Positions 1-7,807 of a stretch of DNA of 64,000 bases are shown here, one piece after another. How positions within the stretch are numbered: position 1 is the stretch's first letter; each line of letters opens with the position of its first letter. The position numbers and the translations under genes were made by a program. A model generated the notes under the pieces. It was not told the origin of the DNA. It worked only from the letters and a program-made list of their open reading frames with translations, and did no database searches. This DNA comes from Magnetococcales bacterium (lineage in GTDB: Bacteria; Pseudomonadota; Magnetococcia; Magnetococcales; JADFWU01): the NCBI GenBank assembly GCA_015234045.1, contig JADFWU010000001.1, positions 1 through 64,000 on the forward strand, read 5' to 3'.

Positions 1-69
1 AAAGCGGCGCAAAAACATCACCAGGGCTTCCACTCAGGTTGTGATTCATTGTCTAATTTCGGATCGAAA
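1..69. repeat. Right half of palindromic interspersed repeat (copy 1, cut by window edge)
   Basis: The first 69 bases match the right half of the element at 15031-15175, including the 17-base inner arm beginning GCAAAAACATCACC at 9-25 and the outer arm ending in GGATCGAAA at 50-69. The left half must lie before the window. It sits just beyond the 3' end of mazG. A TATAAC box follows the outer arm, as TATAAT follows the other two copies. Confidence 0.8.
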
Positions 70-91
70 TCACTATAACACAATTGATCTG

Positions 92-928
92 TCAGGTGTC
101 TCGGTGTTTTTTGCTTTCCTGCCACAACACTTCCATTGCATCCCGTTCGGTTTCATAGATGGTTTGACCATCGGCGTGAATTTTCTCTTCTATATAGCGA
201 AACCGGTTTTGAAACTTCAGAGTAGACCGGCGCAGGGCGGTTTCTGGGTTGACTTTAAGGTGGCGGGCCAGATTGGTCATGGTGAAGAGCACATCACCGA
301 TCTCTTCTTCGATATTGTCGCGGTCCTCATTGGCTTGTGCTTGGCTGAGTTCATTCAGTTCTTCACGGACTTTTTCAGTAACAGCAGGGATTTCATCCCA
401 ATCAAAGCCCACTTTAGCCATCTTCTGTTGAACCTTGAACGCCCAGAGTAGAGCAGGGGCTTTGTTGCTCAGTCCATCAAATACTGAGCTTGGTCCTTTG
501 TGGGCTTTTTTTTCTTTTTCCTGCCGTTTCAAGTCTTCCCAGCGTTTTGTATGGGCTTTGCTGTCATAGCGTCCTTGTTCATCGGTGAACGCTTCGCCGG
601 ACTCTTTGAATACATGTGGATGGCGGTGGATCATTTTTGCCGTTACGCCTTGTATGACTTCTTCCAAGGAGAATAGTCCGGCTTCTTGTGCAATCTGACT
701 ATAGAGAAATACATGGAACGTGAGATCACCGAGTTCATTCTTTAGTTCGGTATAGTCTTGATTTTCGACAGAAGATACCACCTCATACACCTCTTCAATG
801 GTATGAGGTAGTAGAGAATTGAGTGTTTGTTCCCGATCCCATGGACAACCATCTGGTGCCCGCAGACGGGCAACGAGATCTGAAAGGGCGCGGGTTAATG
901 TTTCCAGGGTAGTGGTGTTATCGGTCAT
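92..928 (-). CDS. mazG: Nucleoside triphosphate pyrophosphohydrolase MazG
   Basis: MazG hydrolyses (d)NTPs to the monophosphate and pyrophosphate and is thought to clear non-canonical or excess nucleotides and to dampen the stringent response. The 278-residue product has the tandem MazG layout. The first domain carries EEVYE and later ELGDL; the second carries EELNE followed by EEIGD, matching the family's acidic magnesium-binding motif twice. The track ORF begins 34 codons earlier, but the ATG at 928 (MTDN...) follows a GAGAGG ribosome-binding site and fits the normal family length of about 270. It is divergent from the flagellar operon. The family call is secure. Confidence 0.95.
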   Translation of the reverse strand: MTDNTTTLETLTRALSDLVARLRAPDGCPWDREQTLNSLLPHTIEEVYEVVSSVENQDYTELKNELGDLTFHVFLYSQIAQEAGLFSLEEVIQGVTAKMIHRHPHVFKESGEAFTDEQGRYDSKAHTKRWEDLKRQEKEKKAHKGPSSVFDGLSNKAPALLWAFKVQQKMAKVGFDWDEIPAVTEKVREELNELSQAQANEDRDNIEEEIGDVLFTMTNLARHLKVNPETALRRSTLKFQNRFRYIEEKIHADGQTIYETERDAMEVLWQESKKHRDT

Positions 929-1064
929 TTTTGCCTCTCGGTGTATCAAAGGGAAAAAAACGCTCTGCCTTTGGGCAAAAGCTGCCGCAATGGGGGTATA
1001 AATAGGGTGGAAAATATAGAGGTGAATCATTCATTAATGTTATAAATCAATTAGTTGATGTGTA

Positions 1065-1080
1065 TGGCACAGGGGTTGCC
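1065..1080 (+). promoter_or_regulatory. Sigma-54 (-24/-12) promoter for flgFGA
   Basis: TGGCAC-AGGGG-TTGCC places the invariant GG and GC dinucleotides with the required 10-base gap and matches the TGGCACG-N4-TTGCW consensus closely. It ends 39 bases before the flgF start, a natural leader length. Rod and hook genes under sigma-54 are known from several polarly flagellated proteobacteria. Confidence 0.85.
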
Positions 1081-1118
1081 TTTATAAGATCCAACGAGTC
1101 ACGAGAAAGGAGACGATC

Positions 1119-1928
1119 ATGGATAGTGGATTTTACGCAGCGGTTAACGGCGCACTTCGTTCTGAAATGAAATTGGAAGTGTTGACCAATAACCTGGCCA
1201 ACGTCAACACCACCGGGTTTAAAGCGGATGATATCACTTTTGATTCATTCTTGACCGCAGCGGGTCCAGAGATGTTCCCGATGCCCACTGATTCATTTAT
1301 GGGTCTGCGTGCGCCGGGTGATGTACCGTTTCCGTATAGCAATCCAGGATCGAATTCCTATCAGATGACCTATCCCATGGCGACCGGCACCCAAGCGGAC
1401 CTTCAACAGGGTTCGTTGCAGGCCACCGGCAATCCCTTGGATATGGCCGTTGAAGGGGAAGGGTTCTTCATGGTGCAGACACCCAACGGAGAGCGCTTCA
1501 CGCGTGATGGTTCCTTTACGGTGAACCAAAATGGTGAGTTGGTCAATAAAGATGGTTTTCCAGTGTTGGGTGAGGGTGGCTCATCGCTGGTCATCGGCGA
1601 CAGTGCCATTGAGGTTGGACCGGATGGCAGTATCGCTACGGATGCTGGAATTATCGGACGCATTGCCCGTGTGTCCATTCCACCTGAGGTGTTGAAGAAA
1701 GAGGGGCAAAACCTCTATTCCGCACCGCAAGAGAATGTCGCACCGGTTGAGAGTGGTTTTGGTGGCATTCGTCAGGGATTTTTGGAAGGCTCCAACAGCG
1801 ATTCAATTCGTGGAATGACCCAGATGGTTGAAACGCATCGGGCCTATGACACCTATATGAAGATGATTAAAGCGCTGGACGGTCTGGATGGTCAAGCAAC
1901 AAATCAGATCGGCAGATTGAACGGCTAG
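1119..1928 (+). CDS. flgF: Flagellar basal-body rod protein FlgF
   Basis: FlgF is a proximal rod subunit of the flagellar axle in the periplasm. The 269-residue product starts with the conserved amphipathic N-terminus of the rod/hook family, with the motif NNLANVNTTGFK at about residues 26-37. The middle contains the DLQQGSLQATGNPLDMAVEG segment, and the C-terminal helix NSDSIRGMTQMVETHRAYD is typical of the family. An AAGGAG ribosome-binding site precedes the ATG. FlgF rather than FlgG is chosen because it stands first in the flgF-flgG order and the protein begins MDSGFYAAVNG. It is exported by the flagellar type III system, so no signal peptide is expected or seen. Confidence 0.95.
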   Translation: MDSGFYAAVNGALRSEMKLEVLTNNLANVNTTGFKADDITFDSFLTAAGPEMFPMPTDSFMGLRAPGDVPFPYSNPGSNSYQMTYPMATGTQADLQQGSLQATGNPLDMAVEGEGFFMVQTPNGERFTRDGSFTVNQNGELVNKDGFPVLGEGGSSLVIGDSAIEVGPDGSIATDAGIIGRIARVSIPPEVLKKEGQNLYSAPQENVAPVESGFGGIRQGFLEGSNSDSIRGMTQMVETHRAYDTYMKMIKALDGLDGQATNQIGRLNG

Positions 1929-2016
1929 TTTGACAGGTAAAAAACGTGAATAAACAGGACATAAGATCCTGTATTCAATAAAACGCTGAAACACAGAACA
2001 ACGGGAGATTACTATT

Positions 2017-2808
2017 ATGATGCGCGCCCTTTGGACATCCGCCACCGGTATGCAGGCACAACAGATGAACATCGACGTGGTTGCCAATAACTTGGCCAAC
2101 GTCAATACCGCTGGTTTCAAACGGTCTCGGACCGATTTTCAAGATCTTCTTTATCAAACCATGCGTGCGCCTGGTTCGGAGACTTCCCAAGCCGGTACAC
2201 AGGTTCCGGTTGGTATCCAACTCGGCCATGGTGTCCGCGCAGTATCCGTTAGCAAGATGTTCACCCAAGGTGACTACAACCAGACCGGTAACCAGCTTGA
2301 TTTAGCCATTGAGGGGCGTGGATTTTTCCAGATTCAGATGCCTGATGGTTCAACTGGCTATTCCCGGGACGGAACATTCAAGATGGATGAAACCGGTCAG
2401 GTTGTCACTTCAGATGGTTATCCTTTAGAACCCGGTTTGGTGGTTCCTCAGGAAGCGGTACAAGTTACCGTTGGACCCGATGGCAGTGTTAACGTGATTC
2501 TTCCGGACAATGTTGAACCGGTCAATATCGGCAATGTTCAGTTGGCAACTTTTGTCAATCCGGCAGGTTTGACCGCCCTGGGACGTAATTTGTTCCAAGA
2601 GAGCGGCGCATCCGGTAACCCAATTATTGGCGATCCTGGTACGGACGGAGTGGGCACCATTCAGCAAGGGTATCTGGAAATGTCCAACGTCAATATGGTT
2701 GAAGAGATGGTGCAGATGATTGCTGGTCAACGGGCGTATGAAATTAGTTCAAAAGGTATCCGTACCGCTGATGAAATGTTGAGCACAGCCACTCAGTTGA
2801 AACGCTAA
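2017..2808 (+). CDS. flgG: Flagellar basal-body rod protein FlgG
   Basis: FlgG forms the distal rod that crosses the peptidoglycan and outer-membrane rings. The 263-residue product begins MMRALWTSATGMQAQQ with the NNLANVNTAGFK motif, has the GRGFFQIQMPDG segment in the middle, and ends with NVNMVEEMVQMIAGQRAYE and the FlgG-typical TADEMLSTATQL tail. It lies 88 bases after flgF and 19 bases before flgA, so the three are probably one transcript. Length and order are standard. Confidence 0.97.
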   Translation: MMRALWTSATGMQAQQMNIDVVANNLANVNTAGFKRSRTDFQDLLYQTMRAPGSETSQAGTQVPVGIQLGHGVRAVSVSKMFTQGDYNQTGNQLDLAIEGRGFFQIQMPDGSTGYSRDGTFKMDETGQVVTSDGYPLEPGLVVPQEAVQVTVGPDGSVNVILPDNVEPVNIGNVQLATFVNPAGLTALGRNLFQESGASGNPIIGDPGTDGVGTIQQGYLEMSNVNMVEEMVQMIAGQRAYEISSKGIRTADEMLSTATQLKR

Positions 2809-2827
2809 TAATAGGGGAGACTGAGAT

Positions 2828-3538
2828 ATGAAACGCACTATCGCACATCTTATTCTAACTCTGGGAATGGTCCTTTGGGCCATTCCTGGCAACACCACCA
2901 CCATGAGCCGTCACACCATTGCTGATCAGATCAGCAATGCAATCAACACCCAATTGCAACAGAGTGGTAGCAACTATAGCCTGACTTCACTGGTCGTTGC
3001 TCAAGATCTGAACATTGATGGAAAAAATATTGTTTGGGAGCCGGAATTGTCTCCTGAGCGGATGCGTTTGGGTCGTCAAATCGTCAGAGTTAAACTGGTT
3101 GTAGATGGTTTTATCAAAGGTACTGTTCAAGCCACAGCTATGATTCGCAAACAATTGTTGGTTCCATTGTTGCGCAGTCGGGTAGCCCGTGGAACAGTCA
3201 TTCATTCCTCCGATATTGAATGGCGTGAGATGGAAGTGCGCCGCGATATTCCAGGTATGGCAAATGATGAAGCGCAACTGGTTGGTAAAGCCTCAACCCG
3301 TGTGATTAGAGCGGGTGTTCCTCTGCAAGCGTCCTGGTTTTCTGAGCCGATTCTGGTAGAACGCGGCGAGCGGGTACTGGTACATGTTAGAACCGGTGGT
3401 TTGAATATTAAAGCAGTGGGTATTTCGATGGGCAAAGGCCGCATGGGCGAAACCATCACCTTGAGAAACCCCAAAAGCCAACGCCGCTTCATGGCTCGGG
3501 TTATTTCGGCGGGCAAAGCGGAAGTTGTTGATCTTTAA
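2828..3538 (+). CDS. flgA: Flagellar basal body P-ring formation chaperone FlgA
   Basis: FlgA is a periplasmic chaperone that helps FlgI assemble into the P-ring. The 236-residue protein has a Sec signal peptide (KRT followed by a hydrophobic stretch to about residue 24), a divergent N-terminal region, and a SAF-type domain from about residue 110 (LLVPLLRSRVARGTVIHSSD). The C-terminal part contains GRMGETITLRNPKSQRRFMA, a hallmark of FlgA. It closes the first flagellar transcription unit, because a strong terminator follows about 100 bases downstream. Confidence 0.93.
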   Translation: MKRTIAHLILTLGMVLWAIPGNTTTMSRHTIADQISNAINTQLQQSGSNYSLTSLVVAQDLNIDGKNIVWEPELSPERMRLGRQIVRVKLVVDGFIKGTVQATAMIRKQLLVPLLRSRVARGTVIHSSDIEWREMEVRRDIPGMANDEAQLVGKASTRVIRAGVPLQASWFSEPILVERGERVLVHVRTGGLNIKAVGISMGKGRMGETITLRNPKSQRRFMARVISAGKAEVVDL

Positions 3539-3640
3539 GATAGAGAACGTACAAGTAACACTTCGAACAGGCACAATGAGTAAAAAAAGTTTTCAGCGCG
3601 TCACCTTTCTCCCTGCTCTCTCCTAATCATCGGAGAAAAC

Positions 3641-3669
3641 GCCCGGCCTTTTGGTCGGGCTTTTTTTTT
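3641..3669 (+). terminator. Rho-independent terminator after flgA
   Basis: GCCCGGCC-tttt-GGTCGGGC forms an eight-pair stem with one G-T pair and is followed directly by a run of nine T. It separates flgFGA from flgHIJ-M-N. The rest of the 3540-3835 gap holds the next sigma-54 promoter and nothing else I recognise. Confidence 0.9.
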
Positions 3670-3714
3670 GCAAAAAATCCAGATTGATAAAATGACGTGT
3701 AGAACGTTCTTTAC

Positions 3715-3730
3715 TGGCCTGTATGTTGCT
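3715..3730 (+). promoter_or_regulatory. Sigma-54-like promoter for flgHIJ-M-N
   Basis: TGGCCTGTATGTTGCT keeps the GG-N10-GC spacing and the TGGC and TTGCT halves of a -24/-12 element. It lies 106 bases before flgH and directly after the terminator that ends flgFGA, where a new promoter is needed. The -24 half is weaker than in the flgF promoter. Confidence 0.72.
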
Positions 3731-3835
3731 TGTCTGTTTAGGAACCAATTGCTGGTTTTACAATAGAGAGCGCGGCGGCCATGTGAATAGTCAGCTGCAT
3801 AAAAGGTTAGTCAGGAAGCAAGAGGAGTTGCGGAT

Positions 3836-4519
3836 ATGAGCAAGGCACGCACAGTTTCCATGGTGTTGATGGGCACAGTATTGCTGGGTGGTTGCGGTAT
3901 GACCCGAGCCGTTGAGCGTGCGCCAGTGCCTGTTGCTTCTCTGCAACCTCAGCCTATGCAGATGCTTTCACCCAAGAAGGGCTCAATCTGGCAAAGCTCC
4001 GATAGAAATACCCTGTTCATTGACAGTAAGGCCAGAAATATTGGCGATATCGTGACGGTGCTGATCTATGAACAGTCCACTGCCGATAATAATGCCAAGA
4101 CAACGTTGGAGCGGCAAGGGGATACCAGTTTTGCGCTGGGTGGTATGTTTGATGTATCTACTGCGTTGAAAACACCGGAGTTAGCCAATGGATCCATTGA
4201 ACTGACCAATGATCATGATGGTAGTGGTAAGACCCATCGGGATGCGTATATCAAGACGGAAATTTCCTGTATCGTGACTGAAGTTCTGTCAAACGGTAAC
4301 CTGCGTATTGAAGGGCGTCGGGATCTTACCATCAATAATGAGAACCAGTTTATCATTCTTTCCGGCCTGATTCGGCCAGAAGATGTGACCTCCAGCAATA
4401 CCGTTCAATCCCGTCAGATTGCCGATGCACGCATTGATTACTCCGGTGATGGAGATATTGATGATCAACAGCGTCCTGGTTGGTTGAACAAAATGATGTC
4501 CAGTCTCCGTGTCTTTTAA
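3836..4519 (+). CDS. flgH: Flagellar L-ring lipoprotein FlgH
   Basis: FlgH forms the outer-membrane L-ring bushing around the flagellar rod. The 227-residue protein begins with a lipoprotein signal ending in LLGGC, so Cys20 is the predicted lipid attachment site. The body contains SIWQSSDRNTLFIDSKARNI, GDIVTVLIYE and the C-terminal VTSSNTVQSRQIADARIDY, all typical of FlgH. It is 18 bases ahead of flgI in the usual H-I-J order. Confidence 0.97.
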   Translation: MSKARTVSMVLMGTVLLGGCGMTRAVERAPVPVASLQPQPMQMLSPKKGSIWQSSDRNTLFIDSKARNIGDIVTVLIYEQSTADNNAKTTLERQGDTSFALGGMFDVSTALKTPELANGSIELTNDHDGSGKTHRDAYIKTEISCIVTEVLSNGNLRIEGRRDLTINNENQFIILSGLIRPEDVTSSNTVQSRQIADARIDYSGDGDIDDQQRPGWLNKMMSSLRVF

Positions 4520-4537
4520 GATAGGAGAGAGGAATAG

Positions 4538-5650
4538 ATGACCATGTATAACCCACGAAAAACGCTATTACGCATGATTGGTGTCTTGACGGTCGCACTA
4601 CTTTTGCCATTGTCAGTGGATGCTGCGCGTTTGAAGGATGTCACCAATATTGAAGGTGTTCGAGACAACCCATTGACCGGTTTTGGTCTGGTTGTGGGCC
4701 TCAATGGCACCGGTGATTCAAGTGGTGCCTTTACTTCACAATCCATGCGCATGATGTTGGAACGGATGGGCGTTTCTACCGACCAGGCTGTTTCGGTCAA
4801 GAATGTTGCCTCGGTTATGGTGACCACAACATTACCGCCGTTTTCTCGGCAGGGTAGCCGGTTGGATGCGGTGATCTCTTCGTTGGGTAATGCCAAAAGT
4901 CTGGAAGGTGGTACGCTGATCATGACACCTCTTAAAGGTGCAGATGGTCGGATTTATGCGGTGGCTCAGGGACCGGTCTCCATCGGTGGTTTTTCTGCTG
5001 AAGGCGGCAATCAGGAGGTCCGTAAGAACCATCCTACCGTTGCCAGAATCGCCAATGGCGCCATCGTTGAACGTGAGGTCAGCTTTGAGCTCAACCGTGA
5101 AAACACGTTACAGTTGTCATTGAAAAATCCTGATTTCACGACAGCAAATCGCGTTGTCAGTGCCATCAATAATCTGTTTGGTCAACCTCTCTCCGCTGCC
5201 CGTGATTCCGGCACCATCCGATTGACGGTTCCTCAGGGTTACAAAGGGCGTGTGGTTGAGTTTGTCGCTCGGTTGGAAAATCTTCAGGTAGAGTCGGACC
5301 AGCCTGCTAAAATCGTGGTCAATGAGCGCACAGGTACCATTGTCGTGGGTGAGCAGGTGCGTGTATCCACCGTTGCGTTGTCTCACGGCAGTCTGAGTAT
5401 CACTATTCGAGAAACGCCTCAGGTGAGCCAGCCAGGTCCGTTGAGTGACGGTGAGACCGTTACTGATACCCAGACCGATGTCCAGGTTGAAGAGAGTGAT
5501 GGTCGAGTCATTGAGATGGAAGAGGGCGTGACTTTGGGTGATCTGGTTAAAGGACTCAATTCCATCGGTGTCACACCCCGGGATTTGATCGCTATCCTAC
5601 AAGCCATTAAAGCAGCCGGTGCCCTGCAAGCTGATCTGGAGATTCTATAA
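4538..5650 (+). CDS. flgI: Flagellar P-ring protein FlgI
   Basis: FlgI forms the periplasmic P-ring around the rod. The 370-residue product has an N-terminal signal peptide ending near VDAARLKDV, then the conserved NPLTGFGLVVGLNGTGD stretch. The C-terminal end has GVTLGDLVKGLNSIGVTPRD followed by the IAILQAIKAAGALQADLEIL tail found in nearly all FlgI proteins. Its TAA stop shares a base with the flgJ ATG, indicating translational coupling. Confidence 0.97.
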   Translation: MTMYNPRKTLLRMIGVLTVALLLPLSVDAARLKDVTNIEGVRDNPLTGFGLVVGLNGTGDSSGAFTSQSMRMMLERMGVSTDQAVSVKNVASVMVTTTLPPFSRQGSRLDAVISSLGNAKSLEGGTLIMTPLKGADGRIYAVAQGPVSIGGFSAEGGNQEVRKNHPTVARIANGAIVEREVSFELNRENTLQLSLKNPDFTTANRVVSAINNLFGQPLSAARDSGTIRLTVPQGYKGRVVEFVARLENLQVESDQPAKIVVNERTGTIVVGEQVRVSTVALSHGSLSITIRETPQVSQPGPLSDGETVTDTQTDVQVEESDGRVIEMEEGVTLGDLVKGLNSIGVTPRDLIAILQAIKAAGALQADLEIL

Positions 5651-6060
5651 TGAGTGATCCTACCAAGCTTCATACCCTCTATGCCGTGCAGAATCGTTTG
5701 CCAAATCGAAAGGCCATTGAGGATAAAAAACTCAAACAGTCCGCCTCAGACTTTGAGGCGCTGTTTGTTCAGCAAATGTTGAAGGTGATGCGTCAGACCG
5801 TGCCGCAGAATAGCTTGTTCGGTAAAGGTCATGGTGAGAAACTGTTCCGCGAAATGCTGGATGCCGAGTACGCAAAAACCATCAGTCAGCGTCCTAATGG
5901 TTTGGGTATCAAAGAGTCTTTGATGAAACAAATGGATCGGAGCGATAGAATCACCCCATCCCAAATGAACGCAGGCATAAAAAAAGCACAGGCGGATAAT
6001 AATTCGCTCAAGAGTGCCGCTAATTTGCCGATAGGAACAGTAAAAACCCCTTCTCAATAA
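5650..6060 (+). CDS. flgJ: Rod-binding protein FlgJ, N-terminal domain only
   Basis: The product is 136 residues, matching only the rod-capping half of FlgJ: residues about 30-95 read ASDFEALFVQQMLKVMRQT, then GKGHGEKLFREMLDAEYAK. The peptidoglycan hydrolase domain of enterobacterial FlgJ is absent, as in many alphaproteobacteria and epsilonproteobacteria. A separate muramidase must therefore open the wall for the rod, and none is encoded nearby. The start overlaps the flgI stop. Confidence 0.92.
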   Translation: MSDPTKLHTLYAVQNRLPNRKAIEDKKLKQSASDFEALFVQQMLKVMRQTVPQNSLFGKGHGEKLFREMLDAEYAKTISQRPNGLGIKESLMKQMDRSDRITPSQMNAGIKKAQADNNSLKSAANLPIGTVKTPSQ

Positions 6061-6074
6061 GAGATGCTCTTGAG

Positions 6075-6266
6075 ATGCACCCACGGAAGGGGATAATATG
6101 GCCCGAATGGAGAAACCACTCTCCGCTCTGGCAACGTAATGCGCGTAGTGCGATCATTGCGTATGAAGTTGAGCGTGGTCTGGCCAAGGCGTATGGATCA
6201 GAGAGTGTGACCAAACGTCAGAAACCTGCTCTTCAGCAGGCTCTAAGAAGGGAAATAGGTTCATGA
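6075..6266 (+). CDS. Small conserved-position ORF between flgJ and flgM
   Basis: This 63-residue basic ORF is not recognised. It begins 15 bases after flgJ, and its TGA overlaps the flgM ATG as ATGA, the coupling pattern of a real gene. The C-terminal half (IAYEVERGLAKAYG...) is predicted helical and charged. The ribosome-binding site is weak; a better one (GGAAGGGG) precedes an out-of-frame ATG at 6098 that would encode only a 13-residue peptide. It may be a flagellar accessory protein or a leader that tunes flgM translation. Confidence 0.5.
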   Translation: MHPRKGIIWPEWRNHSPLWQRNARSAIIAYEVERGLAKAYGSESVTKRQKPALQQALRREIGS

Positions 6267-6565
6267 AAATTAAAGGTGTAAACGTCAGCAAACTGGACCG
6301 GATCTCCGGTGGGCGCGTTCCTCCAGCTAAAAACCAAAGTGCTAATCGCACGGCCGGTGCGCGTCGGGATGATGTCAATCTCTCTTCCGGTGCGCGCGCC
6401 ATCAGCAACGCTGGTGAAGTTGCAAAAAGTGCCTCGGACATTAGAATGGATCGTGTTAAACCCATTCGAGATGCACTGAACGCGGGTCAATATAGCGTCA
6501 ACAGCTTGGATGTGGCCGATAAAATCCTTCGTCAGGTATTGATGGAAGGTAAACGCAGCGTCTGA
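6263..6565 (+). CDS. flgM: Anti-sigma-28 factor FlgM
   Basis: FlgM holds sigma-28 (FliA) inactive until it is exported through the completed hook-basal body. The 100-residue protein has the family's disordered N-terminus and a conserved C-terminal sigma-binding half: VKPIRDALNAGQYSVNSLDV, then ADKILRQVLME. It overlaps the upstream small ORF by four bases and is followed 10 bases later by flgN. I see no sigma-28 promoter directly in front, so expression probably comes from the upstream sigma-54 promoter. Confidence 0.92.
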   Translation: MKIKGVNVSKLDRISGGRVPPAKNQSANRTAGARRDDVNLSSGARAISNAGEVAKSASDIRMDRVKPIRDALNAGQYSVNSLDVADKILRQVLMEGKRSV

Positions 6566-6575
6566 CAGGATTATT

Positions 6576-7070
6576 ATGAGCCAGGAAACCATAGCCGCTC
6601 TCCAGAATAGCGTGGCGGAGCTTACCCAGGGTTTTGCCAGTTTGACTCCGATTCTGCTCAAAGAACGGGAGATCATTAAAAAACGGCGCGTTGATGATAT
6701 TGATGCCATCAATGGTGAAATCGAAACACAGTTGGCTGCACTGCAAAGACTGGATCAATTTCGACAACTCCATACCAAAGAGTTGGCAAAAAGTTTGGGG
6801 CTTGCTGGTACAAAGGTCACCTTGTCCAGTTTGGACGAGGCCCTTGATGGAAAAGCGGGGCTGAAAGCGTTACGCGAAGAGTTGGTTGCCGCAATTGAAA
6901 AGGCTGATAAGGTGAACCAGGAAAATCAGGCCATTTTCAAAGGGGTTCAAGTGGCTACCGAGACGTTGCTCAGAGCTGTAACCGGTGAAAGCAGTACTGG
7001 TGCTGGTTATAATCGACAAGGCAAAAGACAGTCCTCTGGTAGCTTTCATAGGTTCTCTAAACATCTTTAA
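6576..7070 (+). CDS. flgN: Flagellar export chaperone FlgN
   Basis: FlgN is a cytoplasmic chaperone for the hook-filament junction proteins FlgK and FlgL. The 164-residue product is almost entirely helical. It begins SQETIAALQNSVAELTQG, has the long charged middle helix LLKEREIIKKRRVDDIDAIN, and carries a hydrophilic, basic tail. Position right after flgM and predicted structure support the call more than sequence identity does. Confidence 0.82.
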   Translation: MSQETIAALQNSVAELTQGFASLTPILLKEREIIKKRRVDDIDAINGEIETQLAALQRLDQFRQLHTKELAKSLGLAGTKVTLSSLDEALDGKAGLKALREELVAAIEKADKVNQENQAIFKGVQVATETLLRAVTGESSTGAGYNRQGKRQSSGSFHRFSKHL

Positions 7071-7126
7071 TTTATCACCAGATAATCATCATAATGACGT
7101 TTTTTTTAGATTGTTTGATTGATGAT

Positions 7127-7173
7127 TGACTGAATTTCAGTCACAATGATCACAGAGGGGAAGACTGTGATCA
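7127..7173 (+). promoter_or_regulatory. Two perfect inverted repeats in the csrA leader
   Basis: A 17-base palindrome (TGACTGAA-T-TTCAGTCA, 7127-7143) is followed by a hairpin with nine-base arms TGATCACAG/CTGTGATCA (7147-7173) whose loop is AGGGGAAGA. The loop presents a GGA of the kind CsrA binds. A second GGA lies in the csrA Shine-Dalgarno region (GGAGGGGA, 7274-7281). The structure could be a regulator site in DNA or an RNA element for CsrA feedback. Confidence 0.5.
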
Positions 7174-7288
7174 ACTGTTTCGTCATTACTTGGCGTATTT
7201 GTGAATGGTCTGGTATGGTCTACGGACGTAAGTGCACCACGAAAGTGCGCTGGGTATTACAAGGTCCTTTGTTGGAGGGGACACTGTC

Positions 7289-7522
7289 ATGTTGATTTTG
7301 ACACGGAGAGTCGGAGAAAGTCTCAATATCGGCGATGACATAAAGATCACTCTGCTCGGTATCAAGGGTAATCAGGTCCGAATCGGCATTGACGCGCCCC
7401 GTGAAGTTGAAGTGCACCGCGAAGAAATCTACGATAAAATCAAGCGGGAAACACGCAAAGCCAATCGCAAAATGCCTGATGATGTGCTCGAACATGCATC
7501 GCGTATGCTTTCCCGAAAATAG
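7289..7522 (+). CDS. csrA: Carbon storage regulator CsrA (RsmA)
   Basis: CsrA is a small RNA-binding dimer that blocks or stabilises target mRNAs and commonly controls flagellin synthesis and the switch between motility and biofilm. The 77-residue product begins [20 protein letters not shown] and contains [11 protein letters not shown] and [11 protein letters not shown], the complete family core, with a slightly long basic tail. The ATG at 7289 follows GGAGGGG; the track's earlier start adds 19 codons absent from the family. Its place after flgN ties it to flagellar control. No fliW antagonist gene is adjacent. Confidence 0.97.
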   Translation: MLILTRRVGESLNIGDDIKITLLGIKGNQVRIGIDAPREVEVHREEIYDKIKRETRKANRKMPDDVLEHASRMLSRK

Positions 7523-7533
7523 TTTTCCTTTCT

Positions 7534-7556
7534 GGCACTCTTCGAGTGCCTTCTGC
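7534..7556 (+). terminator. Probable terminator after csrA
   Basis: GGCACTC-ttc-GAGTGCC forms a perfect seven-pair stem 11 bases after the csrA stop, followed by TTCTGCATTT, which is only moderately T-rich. It probably works as a terminator or a 3'-end stabiliser. Confidence 0.65.
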
Positions 7557-7603
7557 ATTTCTGATTCCTGAGTATCAATTCTCATTCACTTCATTCAAGA
7601 TGA

Positions 7604-7628
7604 ATACTTGACAGTTTTGATCAGGTAT
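7604..7628 (+). promoter_or_regulatory. IscR type-1-like operator, distal site
   Basis: The 25-base sequence starting ATACTTGACAG and ending TCAGGTAT agrees with the E. coli type-1 IscR consensus (ATASYYGACTRWWWYAGTCRRSTAT) at 22 of 25 positions. It overlaps a consensus -35 hexamer TTGACA at 7608-7613. It lies about 180 bases upstream of cysE, the first gene of the isc operon. Confidence 0.75.
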
Positions 7629-7726
7629 TGCATCCTGCCGTCCACTTGAATTGTAGTTGATGAGGGAAGGACTCCCTCAACCCTCAAACTGGGCTTTGTA
7701 CTTGTTCCGGTTTTTTTCAAGGGCTA

Positions 7727-7751
7727 ATACCTGACTATTTCCATGGGGTAT
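7727..7751 (+). promoter_or_regulatory. IscR type-1-like operator, proximal site
   Basis: The 25-base sequence beginning ATACCTGACTATTT and ending GGGGTAT also agrees with the type-1 consensus at 22 of 25 positions, with mismatches only in the right half. It lies 56 bases before the cysE ATG and overlaps a possible -10 element (TAATAC, with TTGTTC 17 bases upstream). Two such sites ahead of an operon that contains iscR strongly suggest autorepression by [2Fe-2S]-IscR. Confidence 0.78.
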
Positions 7752-7807
7752 TGATTGAGGGTCGATGTTTTTTTCTCTTCGGTTGCATCGGATAAAGGAC
7801 CAACAGC

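Noticed and set aside
6180-6262. Sigma-28 promoter directly before flgM
   Set aside because: I searched for TAAA-N15-GCCGATAA here and found no acceptable match; flgM is probably read from the upstream sigma-54 promoter.
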